A stretch of 64,000 nucleotides of DNA, taken from the NCBI RefSeq assembly GCF_000165485.1, contig NC_014623.1, forward strand, positions 5,784,893-5,848,892, given 5' to 3'. The position numbers and the translations under genes are program-made. Source of the DNA: Stigmatella aurantiaca DW4/3-1. GTDB lineage: Bacteria; Myxococcota; Myxococcia; Myxococcales; Myxococcaceae. Within the stretch, counting starts at the first letter, position 1. The number at the start of each line of letters is the position of its first letter. Below, in pieces: positions 56,329 through 64,000 of the stretch. A model generated the notes under the pieces. It did not search any database, had not been told where the DNA came from, and was given only the letters and a program-made list of their open reading frames with translations.

Positions 56329-58124
56329 CGCGTCTCCTTCAACACGGCCTGGATGCGCTTGCCCGCCACCGCGTTCACCTCATGTTGCAACGGGACCCTG
56401 CCAGGAACCCGGGCCGAGATGACATGCACGCCTTTCATGACATTCACGGCCCCAGGCAGCGGGGCCACGCCTACCTCCACCCCGTCGATCTCGACGAGGG
56501 CTCCCGCTGGCGCGACGATGGAGATCTCCGCCTTGGTCACCAGGAGCGTCACCTCCCGTGTCACCGTCTCACCGGGAGACACCTGGAGGACCTCTTCCAC
56601 CGTGTCACACAACGGGTTGACGTAGCGCAACCGGTGCGTCCCTGGGGACAGGCTCAGCTCCCTCACGCGCGGTGTGTAGCCCCGGCTCGTTCCATCCACG
56701 AAGACTTCGGCCCAAGGGCGGGTCGACACCTTCAGCGTTCCAGGTTCCGTGGACACGTGCGCCGGAGGCGCCTGGGGAATGATGTCCTGGGAGCTGCCGG
56801 AGCCCGCGGGCCGGACGGGCACCGAGGGATCTGGCCGCGTCTCCACCGGGCCTCGCCGCGAAGGACCCTTGGCCTTGGATTGGGAAGTGGGCGGAGGGGG
56901 TGCCTCCTGGACCGCCTCAGTCGGCACGGTCTCTGGCAGGGTCGGCACGGGCACCTGGACCGGCGCCGCTTGGACCGGCACCGCTTGGACCTGTTCAGGC
57001 TGCGGCCGCCCGCGCCACTGAGACATGCCCCACCCCAGAGCCCCCAGGCCCACCAGCGCCGCGCCCATCCCAAAAACCTTCGAGCGTCCAGACCTTGGAC
57101 GCTGGCGCAACAGGGCCATCACCTCGGGAGCATCCGGCCGAAGTGCCAAGGCGCCGTTGAGCACCTGGGCGGCCCGCGCCCCCTGCCCCTTCGCCAGCAG
57201 CGCGCGGCCCTCGTTCAGCAGGAGTTGGAACCGGATCTCCCGCCGACGCGCGGAGTAGCCCAAAGGATCCTGGAAAAAAGCGCGGGACTCCTCCGAGGGA
57301 GGCCCCGCGCTGCGGCTCACCACGTCCTCCAGCAACGCCGCCAGCTCCTGTCCATTCGCGGGGCGGTCCCTTGCATCCCGCGCCAGACACCGCGCCACCA
57401 GCGCGCTCAGTGGCTCGGGAGTGCCCGGCACCCGTTCGGCCAACCTCGGCGCATCCTTCGTCATCACCGAGACCGCCAGGTGGGCGCTGCCCTTGCCTCC
57501 ATGCGGCGTGGTGCCCGCACAGAGCTCGAAGAGGATCACCCCCACCGCGTAGACATCCGAGGCGGGAGAGAACGCGCCCGTGTCGATGCGCTCGGGCGCC
57601 ATGTACGCCAGAGAGCCCGTGACGGCCCCGGTGCTCGTCAACCGCTCCTGGTCCTCCAGCGCGGCGATGCCGAAGTCCGCCAGCTTCAGCGGCCCCCCCC
57701 GCGCCACCAGCACGTTCTCGGGCTTCACGTCCCGATGCACCACCCCCCGCCCATGCGCCTCTCCAAGCGCCCGGGCCAGCTCCCAGGCCAGCACCGCCGC
57801 CACCTCGGGAGGCACTGGCGCGAGCCGCTGGGCCCACTCGCGCAGGCTCTCGCCCTGCACCCACTCGCACACCAGGAAGGGCCCTCGTGCCACATCCTCG
57901 CCAAAGTCGTGAATCTCCAGCACGTTGGGGTGCTTGAGCGAGGCCACCAGCTCCGCTTCCCGGCGGAAGCGCTCGGCCCGCTGCCCATCCCCTCCCGGGT
58001 GCATCACCTTCACCGCCACCCGCCTCGCCAGCCGCAGGTCCATGGCCAGGAAGACCGTCGCCATGCCTCCACGCCCCAGCTCCTGTTCCAGCTGGTACCG
58101 GCCCGCCAGCAATTCACCCGTCAT
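56325..58124 (-). CDS. Ser/Thr protein kinase with PEGA domains
   Basis: A 599-residue transmembrane Hanks-type kinase with all catalytic elements: glycine loop ELGRGGMATVF, Lys39 in VAVKV, HRDVKPEN (130-137), DFG (150-152) and APE in YMAPERI. After the kinase come a helical segment, a membrane helix (KVFGMGAALVGLGALGWGM), a Pro/Thr-rich linker, and two PEGA-type beta domains (WAEVFVDGTSRGYTPRV; PAGALVEIDGVEVGVAP) on the far side. It starts at ATG 58124 and is followed with a 4-bp overlap by a TPR-like protein. It contrasts with the dead kinase encoded convergently at 53709. Confidence 0.93.
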   Translation of the reverse strand: MTGELLAGRYQLEQELGRGGMATVFLAMDLRLARRVAVKVMHPGGDGQRAERFRREAELVASLKHPNVLEIHDFGEDVARGPFLVCEWVQGESLREWAQRLAPVPPEVAAVLAWELARALGEAHGRGVVHRDVKPENVLVARGGPLKLADFGIAALEDQERLTSTGAVTGSLAYMAPERIDTGAFSPASDVYAVGVILFELCAGTTPHGGKGSAHLAVSVMTKDAPRLAERVPGTPEPLSALVARCLARDARDRPANGQELAALLEDVVSRSAGPPSEESRAFFQDPLGYSARRREIRFQLLLNEGRALLAKGQGARAAQVLNGALALRPDAPEVMALLRQRPRSGRSKVFGMGAALVGLGALGWGMSQWRGRPQPEQVQAVPVQAAPVQVPVPTLPETVPTEAVQEAPPPPTSQSKAKGPSRRGPVETRPDPSVPVRPAGSGSSQDIIPQAPPAHVSTEPGTLKVSTRPWAEVFVDGTSRGYTPRVRELSLSPGTHRLRYVNPLCDTVEEVLQVSPGETVTREVTLLVTKAEISIVAPAGALVEIDGVEVGVAPLPGAVNVMKGVHVISARVPGRVPLQHEVNAVAGKRIQAVLKETR

Positions 58125-58169
58125 CTCGGGTGCATTCTAGAAGCCGGTCTCCCAGGAGCAATCTCCCCC

Positions 58170-58965
58170 TCAGGGGAGCTGGCAGGCCCCCTGCTGGGAC
58201 GAGCCCACCTTCTCGCACACCCCCGCGTTGGGGCAGTCCAGAGAGGACTCGCAGGCCTGGCGGCACTGCTTCACCCGGCTGTTGGTGGGAATGCACAGAC
58301 CGCAACGTCCACAGTCGAGGGATGTCTCACAGGCAAGGCCCGCCATCTCCAACGGCCCTTGGGTGCACGCCTCCACGCACTCGCCATCGGGACTGCACCC
58401 GTAGCCCTCCAGTCCGCAAATGCCGTTGACGGGACAGGACTTCGAGCAACGTTTCTGGGCATTGCAAGACGCCCCGAGTTGGCAGTCCGAAGGCTCCTCG
58501 CACCGCTGCCCAATGCGAGGCCCTCTCTCACAATGCGAGTTCTCATTGCACCGCCGCCCCTCTGGGCAATCCTGTTCCTTGAAGCACAGCAGCACGCACA
58601 TGTTTCCACTGCAACTACCCAGGGCGTGAGCACGCCGGACCGCAGACACGCATGCACTGGCCCAGCTCCGAAACACAGACAGAATTCGATGGACACGCCC
58701 CATTGGGACCACACGCCTTGAGACAATAACCACCGGGGAACCCTGTCCCGCAGTGGAGTCCAGCGCCACATTCCGCATCGGAGGCACAGGCCGCGCCCAC
58801 CCGCGTCTCCTCGGACACGGCTGGAATGCACCTTCCCGCGACACACGCCTCGCCTTCTCGGCAGGGGAAACTCTCGTCACAACGAATCTCAATGACAAGC
58901 GGGCATCCAGGCACGGCGGCCAGCAGCCCGAGCGCGAGCCAGGGGAGAAGAAGAAACCGTCGCAT
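58170..58965 (-). pseudogene. Cys-rich lipoprotein gene with a frameshift
   Basis: Reads as one secreted Cys-rich protein in two frames. Frame 1 begins at ATG 58965 with a lipoprotein signal (LLAAVPGC) and regular C-x5-C spacing (CDESFPCREGEACVAGRC) and stops at 58615 after MRVCGPACSRPG. A second frame goes on without a break in style: SCSGNMCVLLC, EQDCPEGRRCNENSHC and so on to the stop at 58170. A one-base insertion near CCTGGGTAGTTGC (58610-58625) would join them. Over 30 Cys in four-Cys modules suggest a disulfide-rich surface protein. Either a recent mutation or a sequencing error. Confidence 0.65.
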
Positions 58966-59080
58966 GGCGAATCCGAAGGTGCAGTCTCTGCAAGCGCGGG
59001 CGAAAGGGCTGTCTGAAAAAGACGTCGCCCTTCCGCCCGCTGGGTATTACCGCATCATGCGAGTGAGGTCGCTCCCCTCG

Positions 59081-59597
59081 CTACATACAAATGCCCGGTG
59101 TTCCCGGGATCACCATGCAGTTGTTGCTGGCGCACTGCGCGTTGCTCGTGCAGCGCAGTAGGCATCCGCCTGGGTGGCGTTCTCCCCATTGGGATCACTG
59201 CAGATGGCGTACTTGTCACAGCCATCGTTCGCAGCGCCCGCCTTGTCCGGGTCACACGCGGGCTTCACTTCGGGCGGCTTCAGGCTGCAGAAGCCCTTGA
59301 GGCACATCTGGGAAGCAGCGCACTGGCTGTCCGAGGAGCACGTCGGCACCGACTTGTTCTTGCAGAAATACAACGGCCCCTGATCCTGGGTGTCGCAATA
59401 CATATCGTTGCCACAGTTGCTGTTGGACGTGCAGCCAAGGGCACAGATGCCATTGAAGCAGAACTGCCCGTCCGGGCACTTGACCGAGGCACTGCACAAA
59501 CCCGGGGGAAGCTCCCCATCGCCCCCTCCTCCCCCGCCTCCATCCCCGCCCTCTGAATCGCTACAGGCCACCGCCAGCAGCCGCCCTGGAGACGCAT
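59081..59597 (-). pseudogene. Second Cys-rich lipoprotein gene, frame broken at both ends
   Basis: The middle (59165-59570) reads LLAVACSDSEGGDGGGGGGG then Cys modules (CPDGQFCFNGIC, CTSNSNCGNDMYC, CSSDSQCAASQMCLKGFC). The lipobox-like AVAC has no good in-frame start; the ATG at 59597 (MRLQG) would fit after a one-base shift. At the 3' end the frame loses its style (AARATRSAPATTAW), while another frame reads GCLLRCTSNAQCASNNC and ends at TAG 59081. So two indels separate a natural start and end. It is a paralogue in style of the gene at 58170-58965. Confidence 0.55.
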
Positions 59598-59670
59598 GCT
59601 TCCGGAGGGAAACGTGCCAGATCTGGCACGGGCGGGGCCGCGCCCCAGGGCTCCGCCTGTCATAGGGGGT

Positions 59671-61404
59671 TCAGCCCTCTTCCCCCAGATAGCGGAACAA
59701 GGAGCGCAGCCCGATTCCGAGCGCTTGTGCCGCGTCCTTCTTGCTTCCGCCACTGCGGGCAATGGCCTCGCGCACGTACCGCTGCACGAATGCATCCCGG
59801 GCCTCGTCCAGCGGCGTCAGGGGCGCGGAGTCCCCTCCCAGCTCCAGATCCTCGGGCCCCAGCAGTTCCCCCGAGGCCAGCACCGCCGCGCGCCGCACCC
59901 GCGACACCAGTTCCCTCACGTTGCCCGGAAAAGGGTGTCCCCGCAGCGCCTCCGTGGCCTTCTGGGTGAACCCCCGGGCCCTCCGCCCCTCCTGGGACAA
60001 GACGTGGTGAGCGATGAGCAGCACATCGTCTCCGCGCTCCCGCAGGGGAGGAACCTCCACCCGGACCTCGTCCAGCCGGAACAGCAGGTCCGTGCGGAAG
60101 GTGCCCTGCTCTCCCATCGCCTGGAGCGGCTTGTGCGAGGCCGAGACGATACGCATGTCCACCTTGCGCGCCCGGCTCTCTCCCAGCCGTGTCACCTCCC
60201 GCTCCTGCACCACCCGGAGCAGCCGGGACTGGAGCGACAGGGGCATGTCTCCGATTTCATCCAGGAAGAGCGTGCCCCCATCCGCGGCCTCCACCAGGCC
60301 GGCCCGGTCCGAGCCCGCCCCCGAAAAGGCCCCCCGCGCGTGCCCGAACAGCTCCCGCTCGATGAGGGACTCGGGCAACGCCGCGCAGTTGATGGCCACC
60401 AGCCGCCCCCGCCGCCCGCCGCGCCGGTGCAGCGCCCGGGCCACCCACTCCTTGCCCGTGCCCGTCTCGCCCTGGATCAGCACGTTGAGCGAGGTGGGCC
60501 CCAGCCGCTCCACCTGCCGGTACAGCTGACGCATGGCGGGCGACTCGCCGATGAGCCCCTCGAAGGTGGCCGCCTCGATCCGCTTCGTGAGGCTGTCCAC
60601 CTGGGTGCGCAACTCGGTCAGCTCGCGCGAGGTGGCCAGCAGCAACGCCGCCAAGGAGGAGAGCGCCATGGCTTCCTCCAGATCCACGGAGGAGAACGGA
60701 GGGCTGCCCACCCGCCGGCCCAGGTAGATGGCCGCGAGGGAAGACCCCACGCGCAAGGGCAGCACCAGCGTGGAGGTGAGCTTCAGGGCGACCACGCTGG
60801 GGGCGCTGCTCAACCCTGCGTCCGCGGCCACCTCCGGCACCCACACGGGCGCTCCCGAGGCCATCACCCGATCCACGAGGCTGTCCACCACCGCCGCTTC
60901 CGGGACAGGCCCCGTGGAGCACACCACCTGGCGCCGCTCCCCTTCCACCCACACGAGGAAGCCCACGTCCGCGCCCGCCGTCTCCGTCAGCCCCCTCATG
61001 GCCACTTCCAGCAGTTCCGCCGCGGGGCGCTGCACCAGCAACCGCGCCGCGAAGTCCGCCAGCACCGTGGCGAGCCGTCCCGAGGAAGCAGGCGCGGCGA
61101 GGTTCTTTCCGTGCGGCAAGGGCTCCTCGGCCGAAACCAGGGTGAGGACGGCGCTTCCCACGGAGAAGGTGTCCCCCGCGATGAGCGAAGCCACCTCCAC
61201 CCGCTTGCCGCGCACCCGCACGTCACAGCCCTTGCTCGCCGGAGACACCGACCAGTCATGGCCGTCCCGGAACAGCAAGGCGTGGCTGGGCTTCACCCCG
61301 GCTGCGGTGAGGACGACGTCACAGGCGGCATCGGTGCCCACGGACACCACCGGCTTTTCCAGGGGAAGGCGGCGCCCATCGGGGAGGAGCAGAAGGACCG
61401 GCAT
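59671..61404 (-). CDS. FHA-GAF sigma-54-dependent transcription activator
   Basis: A 577-residue enhancer-binding protein. Residues 1-95 form an FHA domain (VGTDAACDVVL, then KPSHALLF), 115-260 a GAF domain, 283-515 the AAA+ domain, and the end a Fis-type helix-turn-helix (GSKKDAAQALGIGLRSLFRYL). Walker A is GETGTGKE (312-319), Walker B LDEIGDM (381-387). The sigma-54-contacting loop is GAFSGA (358-363) instead of GAFTGA. The FHA domain suggests control by a Ser/Thr kinase through phosphothreonine binding, which fits the kinases nearby. Target genes are unknown. Confidence 0.92.
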   Translation of the reverse strand: MPVLLLLPDGRRLPLEKPVVSVGTDAACDVVLTAAGVKPSHALLFRDGHDWSVSPASKGCDVRVRGKRVEVASLIAGDTFSVGSAVLTLVSAEEPLPHGKNLAAPASSGRLATVLADFAARLLVQRPAAELLEVAMRGLTETAGADVGFLVWVEGERRQVVCSTGPVPEAAVVDSLVDRVMASGAPVWVPEVAADAGLSSAPSVVALKLTSTLVLPLRVGSSLAAIYLGRRVGSPPFSSVDLEEAMALSSLAALLLATSRELTELRTQVDSLTKRIEAATFEGLIGESPAMRQLYRQVERLGPTSLNVLIQGETGTGKEWVARALHRRGGRRGRLVAINCAALPESLIERELFGHARGAFSGAGSDRAGLVEAADGGTLFLDEIGDMPLSLQSRLLRVVQEREVTRLGESRARKVDMRIVSASHKPLQAMGEQGTFRTDLLFRLDEVRVEVPPLRERGDDVLLIAHHVLSQEGRRARGFTQKATEALRGHPFPGNVRELVSRVRRAAVLASGELLGPEDLELGGDSAPLTPLDEARDAFVQRYVREAIARSGGSKKDAAQALGIGLRSLFRYLGEEG

Positions 61405-61449
61405 GCGGAAGCCAGCGTAGCGTCTTTCACACGAGACGCCGGTCCCTCC

Positions 61450-61821
61450 CTACGAGCGCACGCGCTTGCCGAAGGGCGCCAGCGCCAGCATCGCGAGCTT
61501 CACGTGCTGGATGGCGAAGGGAATGCCGATGATCGTAACCGCCAGGCCCAGGGCCAATCCGAGGTGGCTCAGGAAGATCCAGATACCGGCGACGACAATC
61601 CAGAAGACGTTCAGCACGCAGCCTACGGGGTTGGCCCCTGGCTCATCGAGGATGTCCTTTCCGAAGGGCAGCAACCCCAGCCAGGCGAGCTTGAAGCACT
61701 GCAATCCGAAGGGAATCCCGATGATGGTGAGGCAGAGCAGCAAGCCGCCGAGCAGGTATTCGATCCAGATGATGAAGCCACCACCGAACACGACCCAGAG
61801 GAGATTCAAGAGCAGGCGCAT
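61450..61821 (-). CDS. YccF-type inner-membrane protein
   Basis: A 123-residue membrane protein made of two copies of the YccF module, each a hydrophobic hairpin ending in IGIPFxxQxxKLAxLxLxPFGK (TIIGIPFGLQCFKLAWLGL and TIIGIPFAIQHVKLAMLAL). Function unknown. The gene is alone, between the sigma-54 activator and the MshEN protein. Confidence 0.9.
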   Translation of the reverse strand: MRLLLNLLWVVFGGGFIIWIEYLLGGLLLCLTIIGIPFGLQCFKLAWLGLLPFGKDILDEPGANPVGCVLNVFWIVVAGIWIFLSHLGLALGLAVTIIGIPFAIQHVKLAMLALAPFGKRVRS

Positions 61822-61879
61822 GTCATGAGCTTAATGCCTGCCCACGGCCATCGGGGGCCGTGGAGGGCCCGCCCCCCCC

Positions 61880-63652
61880 TCAGGCGCTCTTGCGGCGCCG
61901 GATCATCGCCTCGTACGAGCGGCCCACGCTCTGGGCGAGGATGAGCAGTTCGCCCACGTCGGTGGGGGGCGTGAGCTGATCGGGCCCGTTGTCCAGATAC
62001 AGCAGGTGGACGACCTTGCCGCGCACGAGCAGCGGGAGAATCACCGCGGTCTTCGGGTAAGTGGGGTCGGGCCGCTTGTCCGCACCCAGCAGCCGGTAGA
62101 AGACGGCCATGGCCGCATCCCGGCGGACGGGGCCCACGTAGTGCGACCGCGTGTCGCGCACCAGGCGGAAGGTGCTCTGCTCGCGCAGCGCGACGCCGAT
62201 GCGGCGCACCGCCCCCTCGCGGACCCCCTTGCCCATGCCGTGCCAACCGGTCACCAGGCTGCCCTGGACGGACAGCAGCAGGCACCGCCGCCACTTGCCC
62301 ATGGCATAGCGAAGCACCGTGGTGGCCACGTCCTCGCGATCGATGCTCTGGGTGAGCTGCGCTTGGGCCTCGGCGAAGGAAAGCTTCGGAGGGGGCGCTG
62401 GCTTGGCGGCCGCCTCCTTGCGGGGCGCGGCCTTGCCGGGCACCGCGGGCAAGGGCTTCGCGACGGGAGGAATGGGCGCCCGCGGCCGGGGCGCTTGAGC
62501 CACGGGCGGCACCACGGGCGCCACCACTGGTGCCACGGGCGGAAGCGACAGCGGCTGAGCAGACGGGGGCGGGGCCACATCCGAGGGCACCGGGATGAAG
62601 GAGAGCGTCTGACGGCGCGGGGCGGGCACCTCCGCGGGGCCCGGAATGTAGGGGATGTGCTCGGGGGGCGCGGACGGCTCGGGCGGCTCGTACCGCGGCG
62701 CCGGGAGATCCGGGACGGGCGGGGCACTGACGGAGGGGTCGCCCTCCAGGACGAGCTCCGCGGGCAACGTCCACATGGGGATGGTCGTCCGCTGAGGCGA
62801 GGACGGAGCCTCCTCCTCGGGCACGTACTCTTCCGTGGGCTCGTAGACCTCCTCGCCGGTGATGACCTCTTCCTCAGCGCTCGGTGCCTCGAACGAAGCG
62901 GCCTGGGCCTCCAGAACGGGCGCGGCCTCCAGAACGGGCGCGGCCTCAGCCTCGGCCCCGGCTTCCATCGCGGGCGCCGCCTCGGCCTCCACGGCGGGCG
63001 CGGCCACCGGCTCGAGGCTCACCTCCTCGCCGGTGATGACTTCTTCCTCTTCTTCGAGAAGATCAATGAGGTGATCCGACCGGGCCCCTCCGGTGAGCGC
63101 CTGGGCGTAGACCGACTGAAACTCCTCCTCGCTGATGAGCTCCGCGGCCTTGATCGGCTTGACCGGCTCGCCCGACGCCTCTTGCAGCGTCTTCGAGGGG
63201 CGCACGGCATTCATGTCGATGGCGCGCAGCGGCCGGAACGCCTTGCAGTACCGGCGCAGCAGCTGGTTCATCCGGAACTCGGGGACGACCACCGGCACCA
63301 CCCGCTTGCCCGTCTTGAACGCGAGCGCATCGAGCATCGCGTAGTCGTGCGGGTTCATGACCGCGACGCTCAGCCGCGTCGCGTCCACCCGCATGGGCAG
63401 GTAGTCCCTCTTGTCCGCGTCGTTGAGGTTCACCAGCTTCAACGCCTGGGGCTCCGGTGTCAGCTCCCCGGAGGCGTGGGCACACCCGTGGAGTTGCCCG
63501 AGCAGCCGCGCCAGGTCCTTCTCGGAGAGCAGCCCCAGTTCCAGCAGGTTGGTTCCCAGGCGCCCACCGTGGACAACCTGGGACTCCAGCGCCTCCTCGA
63601 GCCCCTGGCGCGTGATGAGCTTCTCCTGGATGAGCAGTTCCCCGAGGCGCAT
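61880..63652 (-). CDS. MshEN-domain (putative c-di-GMP-binding) protein without ATPase
   Basis: A 590-residue protein. The N terminus is a GspE/PilB-type MshEN domain with two tandem RLG motifs: RLGELLIQEKLITRQGLEEAL (from residue 2; shown in part) and RLGTNLLELGLLSEKDLARLLGQ (from residue 31), the pattern that binds c-di-GMP, though the first lacks the usual Gly. Residues of about 170-430 are a long Glu/Ala/Pro-rich linker with a repeated EEVITGEE. The C-terminal 150 residues form a GAF-like domain (VATTVLRYAMGKWRRCLLL). The GspE ATPase motifs are absent. So it looks like a c-di-GMP sensor or adaptor; annotation as GspE would mislead. Confidence 0.82.
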   Translation of the reverse strand: MRLGELLIQEKLITRQGLEEALESQVVHGGRLGTNLLELGLLSEKDLARLLGQLHGCAHASGELTPEPQALKLVNLNDADKRDYLPMRVDATRLSVAVMNPHDYAMLDALAFKTGKRVVPVVVPEFRMNQLLRRYCKAFRPLRAIDMNAVRPSKTLQEASGEPVKPIKAAELISEEEFQSVYAQALTGGARSDHLIDLLEEEEEVITGEEVSLEPVAAPAVEAEAAPAMEAGAEAEAAPVLEAAPVLEAQAASFEAPSAEEEVITGEEVYEPTEEYVPEEEAPSSPQRTTIPMWTLPAELVLEGDPSVSAPPVPDLPAPRYEPPEPSAPPEHIPYIPGPAEVPAPRRQTLSFIPVPSDVAPPPSAQPLSLPPVAPVVAPVVPPVAQAPRPRAPIPPVAKPLPAVPGKAAPRKEAAAKPAPPPKLSFAEAQAQLTQSIDREDVATTVLRYAMGKWRRCLLLSVQGSLVTGWHGMGKGVREGAVRRIGVALREQSTFRLVRDTRSHYVGPVRRDAAMAVFYRLLGADKRPDPTYPKTAVILPLLVRGKVVHLLYLDNGPDQLTPPTDVGELLILAQSVGRSYEAMIRRRKSA

Positions 63653-63716
63653 GTCGCACCTTGATACCCGTGGGCACTCGCCTTGTGCAAGGCGGCCCTC
63701 CCTGCCCGGTAGGGGG

Positions 63717-64000
63717 TTAGTCCTCTGGGTGATGGCTCAGCGCCACCCGGTTGCCCTCCGGGTCCCGGACGTACACGGTCCACCGCGTCTCGTGCTCCAG
63801 CGGCACCCCCGCCCGGGCGAACGTCTCCACCACCCCCGCCCGCGACGCGCGGGCCATCCGGAAGGCCAGCAGCAGCAGCCCCGGCTGCTCGTGACGGAAC
63901 GGTGACGCCTCGGGGGGGCCCGAAACGGCCTCGATGGCCAGAAAGCCTCCCCCGGGCACCCCAACCCAGATGCTCCTCAGGGTGCCATCCGGCCGGAGGT
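63717..64000 (-). CDS. VOC-family (glyoxalase-like) protein, 3' part
   Basis: The last 94 codons of a VOC-fold protein that enters from beyond the right edge. Visible are RSIWVGVPGGGFLAIEA, the middle LLLLAFRMARASRAGVVETFARAGVPLEHE, and the terminal WTVYVRDPEGNRVALSHHP, whose YVRDPEGNRV is the usual end of the second beta-alpha-beta-beta-beta unit. The reading frame is open to base 64000, so the start shown by an internal GTG at 63959 is not real. The N-terminal half and any metal ligands there are outside the window. Confidence 0.8.
   Translation of the reverse strand, partial: LRPDGTLRSIWVGVPGGGFLAIEAVSGPPEASPFRHEQPGLLLLAFRMARASRAGVVETFARAGVPLEHETRWTVYVRDPEGNRVALSHHPED

Noticed and set aside
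56052-58721. An 889-codon plus-strand open frame opposite the PEGA kinase
   Set aside because: Arg/His/Pro-rich shadow. The minus strand carries a kinase with every catalytic motif.

Overview
The window is high-GC, tightly packed DNA of a myxobacterium, most likely suborder Cystobacterineae (Archangium/Stigmatella/Myxococcus type). The signs are several Ser/Thr kinases and PEGA proteins, an FHA-type sigma-54 activator, a PP2C phosphatase, GH92 and GH18 secreted hydrolases, Cys-rich lipoproteins, and above all a SitA-type lipoprotein toxin, a family known from myxobacterial kin discrimination. No database was searched; all names rest on motifs, domain order and context.

0-5 kb: the N-terminal part of ftsH and tilS run leftward. 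Between tilS and two tandem ribbon-helix-helix (RHH) genes lies a promoter-hairpin-hairpin-terminator unit that looks like an unannotated small RNA. A ChaN-domain protein and a YjbR protein with a histone-H1-like tail follow. 5-17 kb: an acyl-CoA carboxyltransferase, a methyltransferase and an SDR, then a lysine degradation (fermentation-type) set: kamD, a small secreted-protein gene, kamE, kal and kce in one leftward operon. kdd is cut off from it by a rightward catalase-ankyrin pair (katB/ankB type) that has three repeated operator-like sites upstream. 17-34 kb: type-4 uracil-DNA glycosylase, coaBC, a 990-residue surface protein, a siderophore-interacting flavoprotein, a GH92 mannosidase next to an orphan sugar-binding lipoprotein, a lytic transglycosylase, a PP2C-cNMP fusion, a small conserved-looking protein and a PAS histidine kinase.

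34.9-46.2 kb is the accessory, decayed part. It holds an outer-membrane-protein remnant, a CPBP protease, a sulfatase remnant, a chitinase behind an AT-rich leader, a three-activity lysozyme, and a polymorphic-toxin island beside a tRNA(CAU) gene. In the island a SitA-like toxin with its candidate immunity gene lies between two direct copies of a broken tyrosine-recombinase gene. One copy has become fused to an AHH-nuclease fragment. The following Imm11-SUFU immunity gene is interrupted by one in-frame TAG. An IS630 fragment is also present. Three overlapping small genes (proline-rich, RHH, 54-residue) sit just beyond the tRNA.

47-64 kb is housekeeping and signalling: a flippase-like membrane protein, CpsB-type phosphatase, yacG, quinone oxidoreductase, agmatinase-like ureohydrolase, a REC-HATPase regulator, HtrA followed by a degenerate pseudokinase, a TPR-like protein with an active PEGA kinase, two frame-broken Cys-rich lipoprotein genes, an FHA-GAF sigma-54 activator with GAFSGA instead of GAFTGA, a YccF protein, a MshEN-domain protein without an ATPase, and a VOC protein cut by the right edge.
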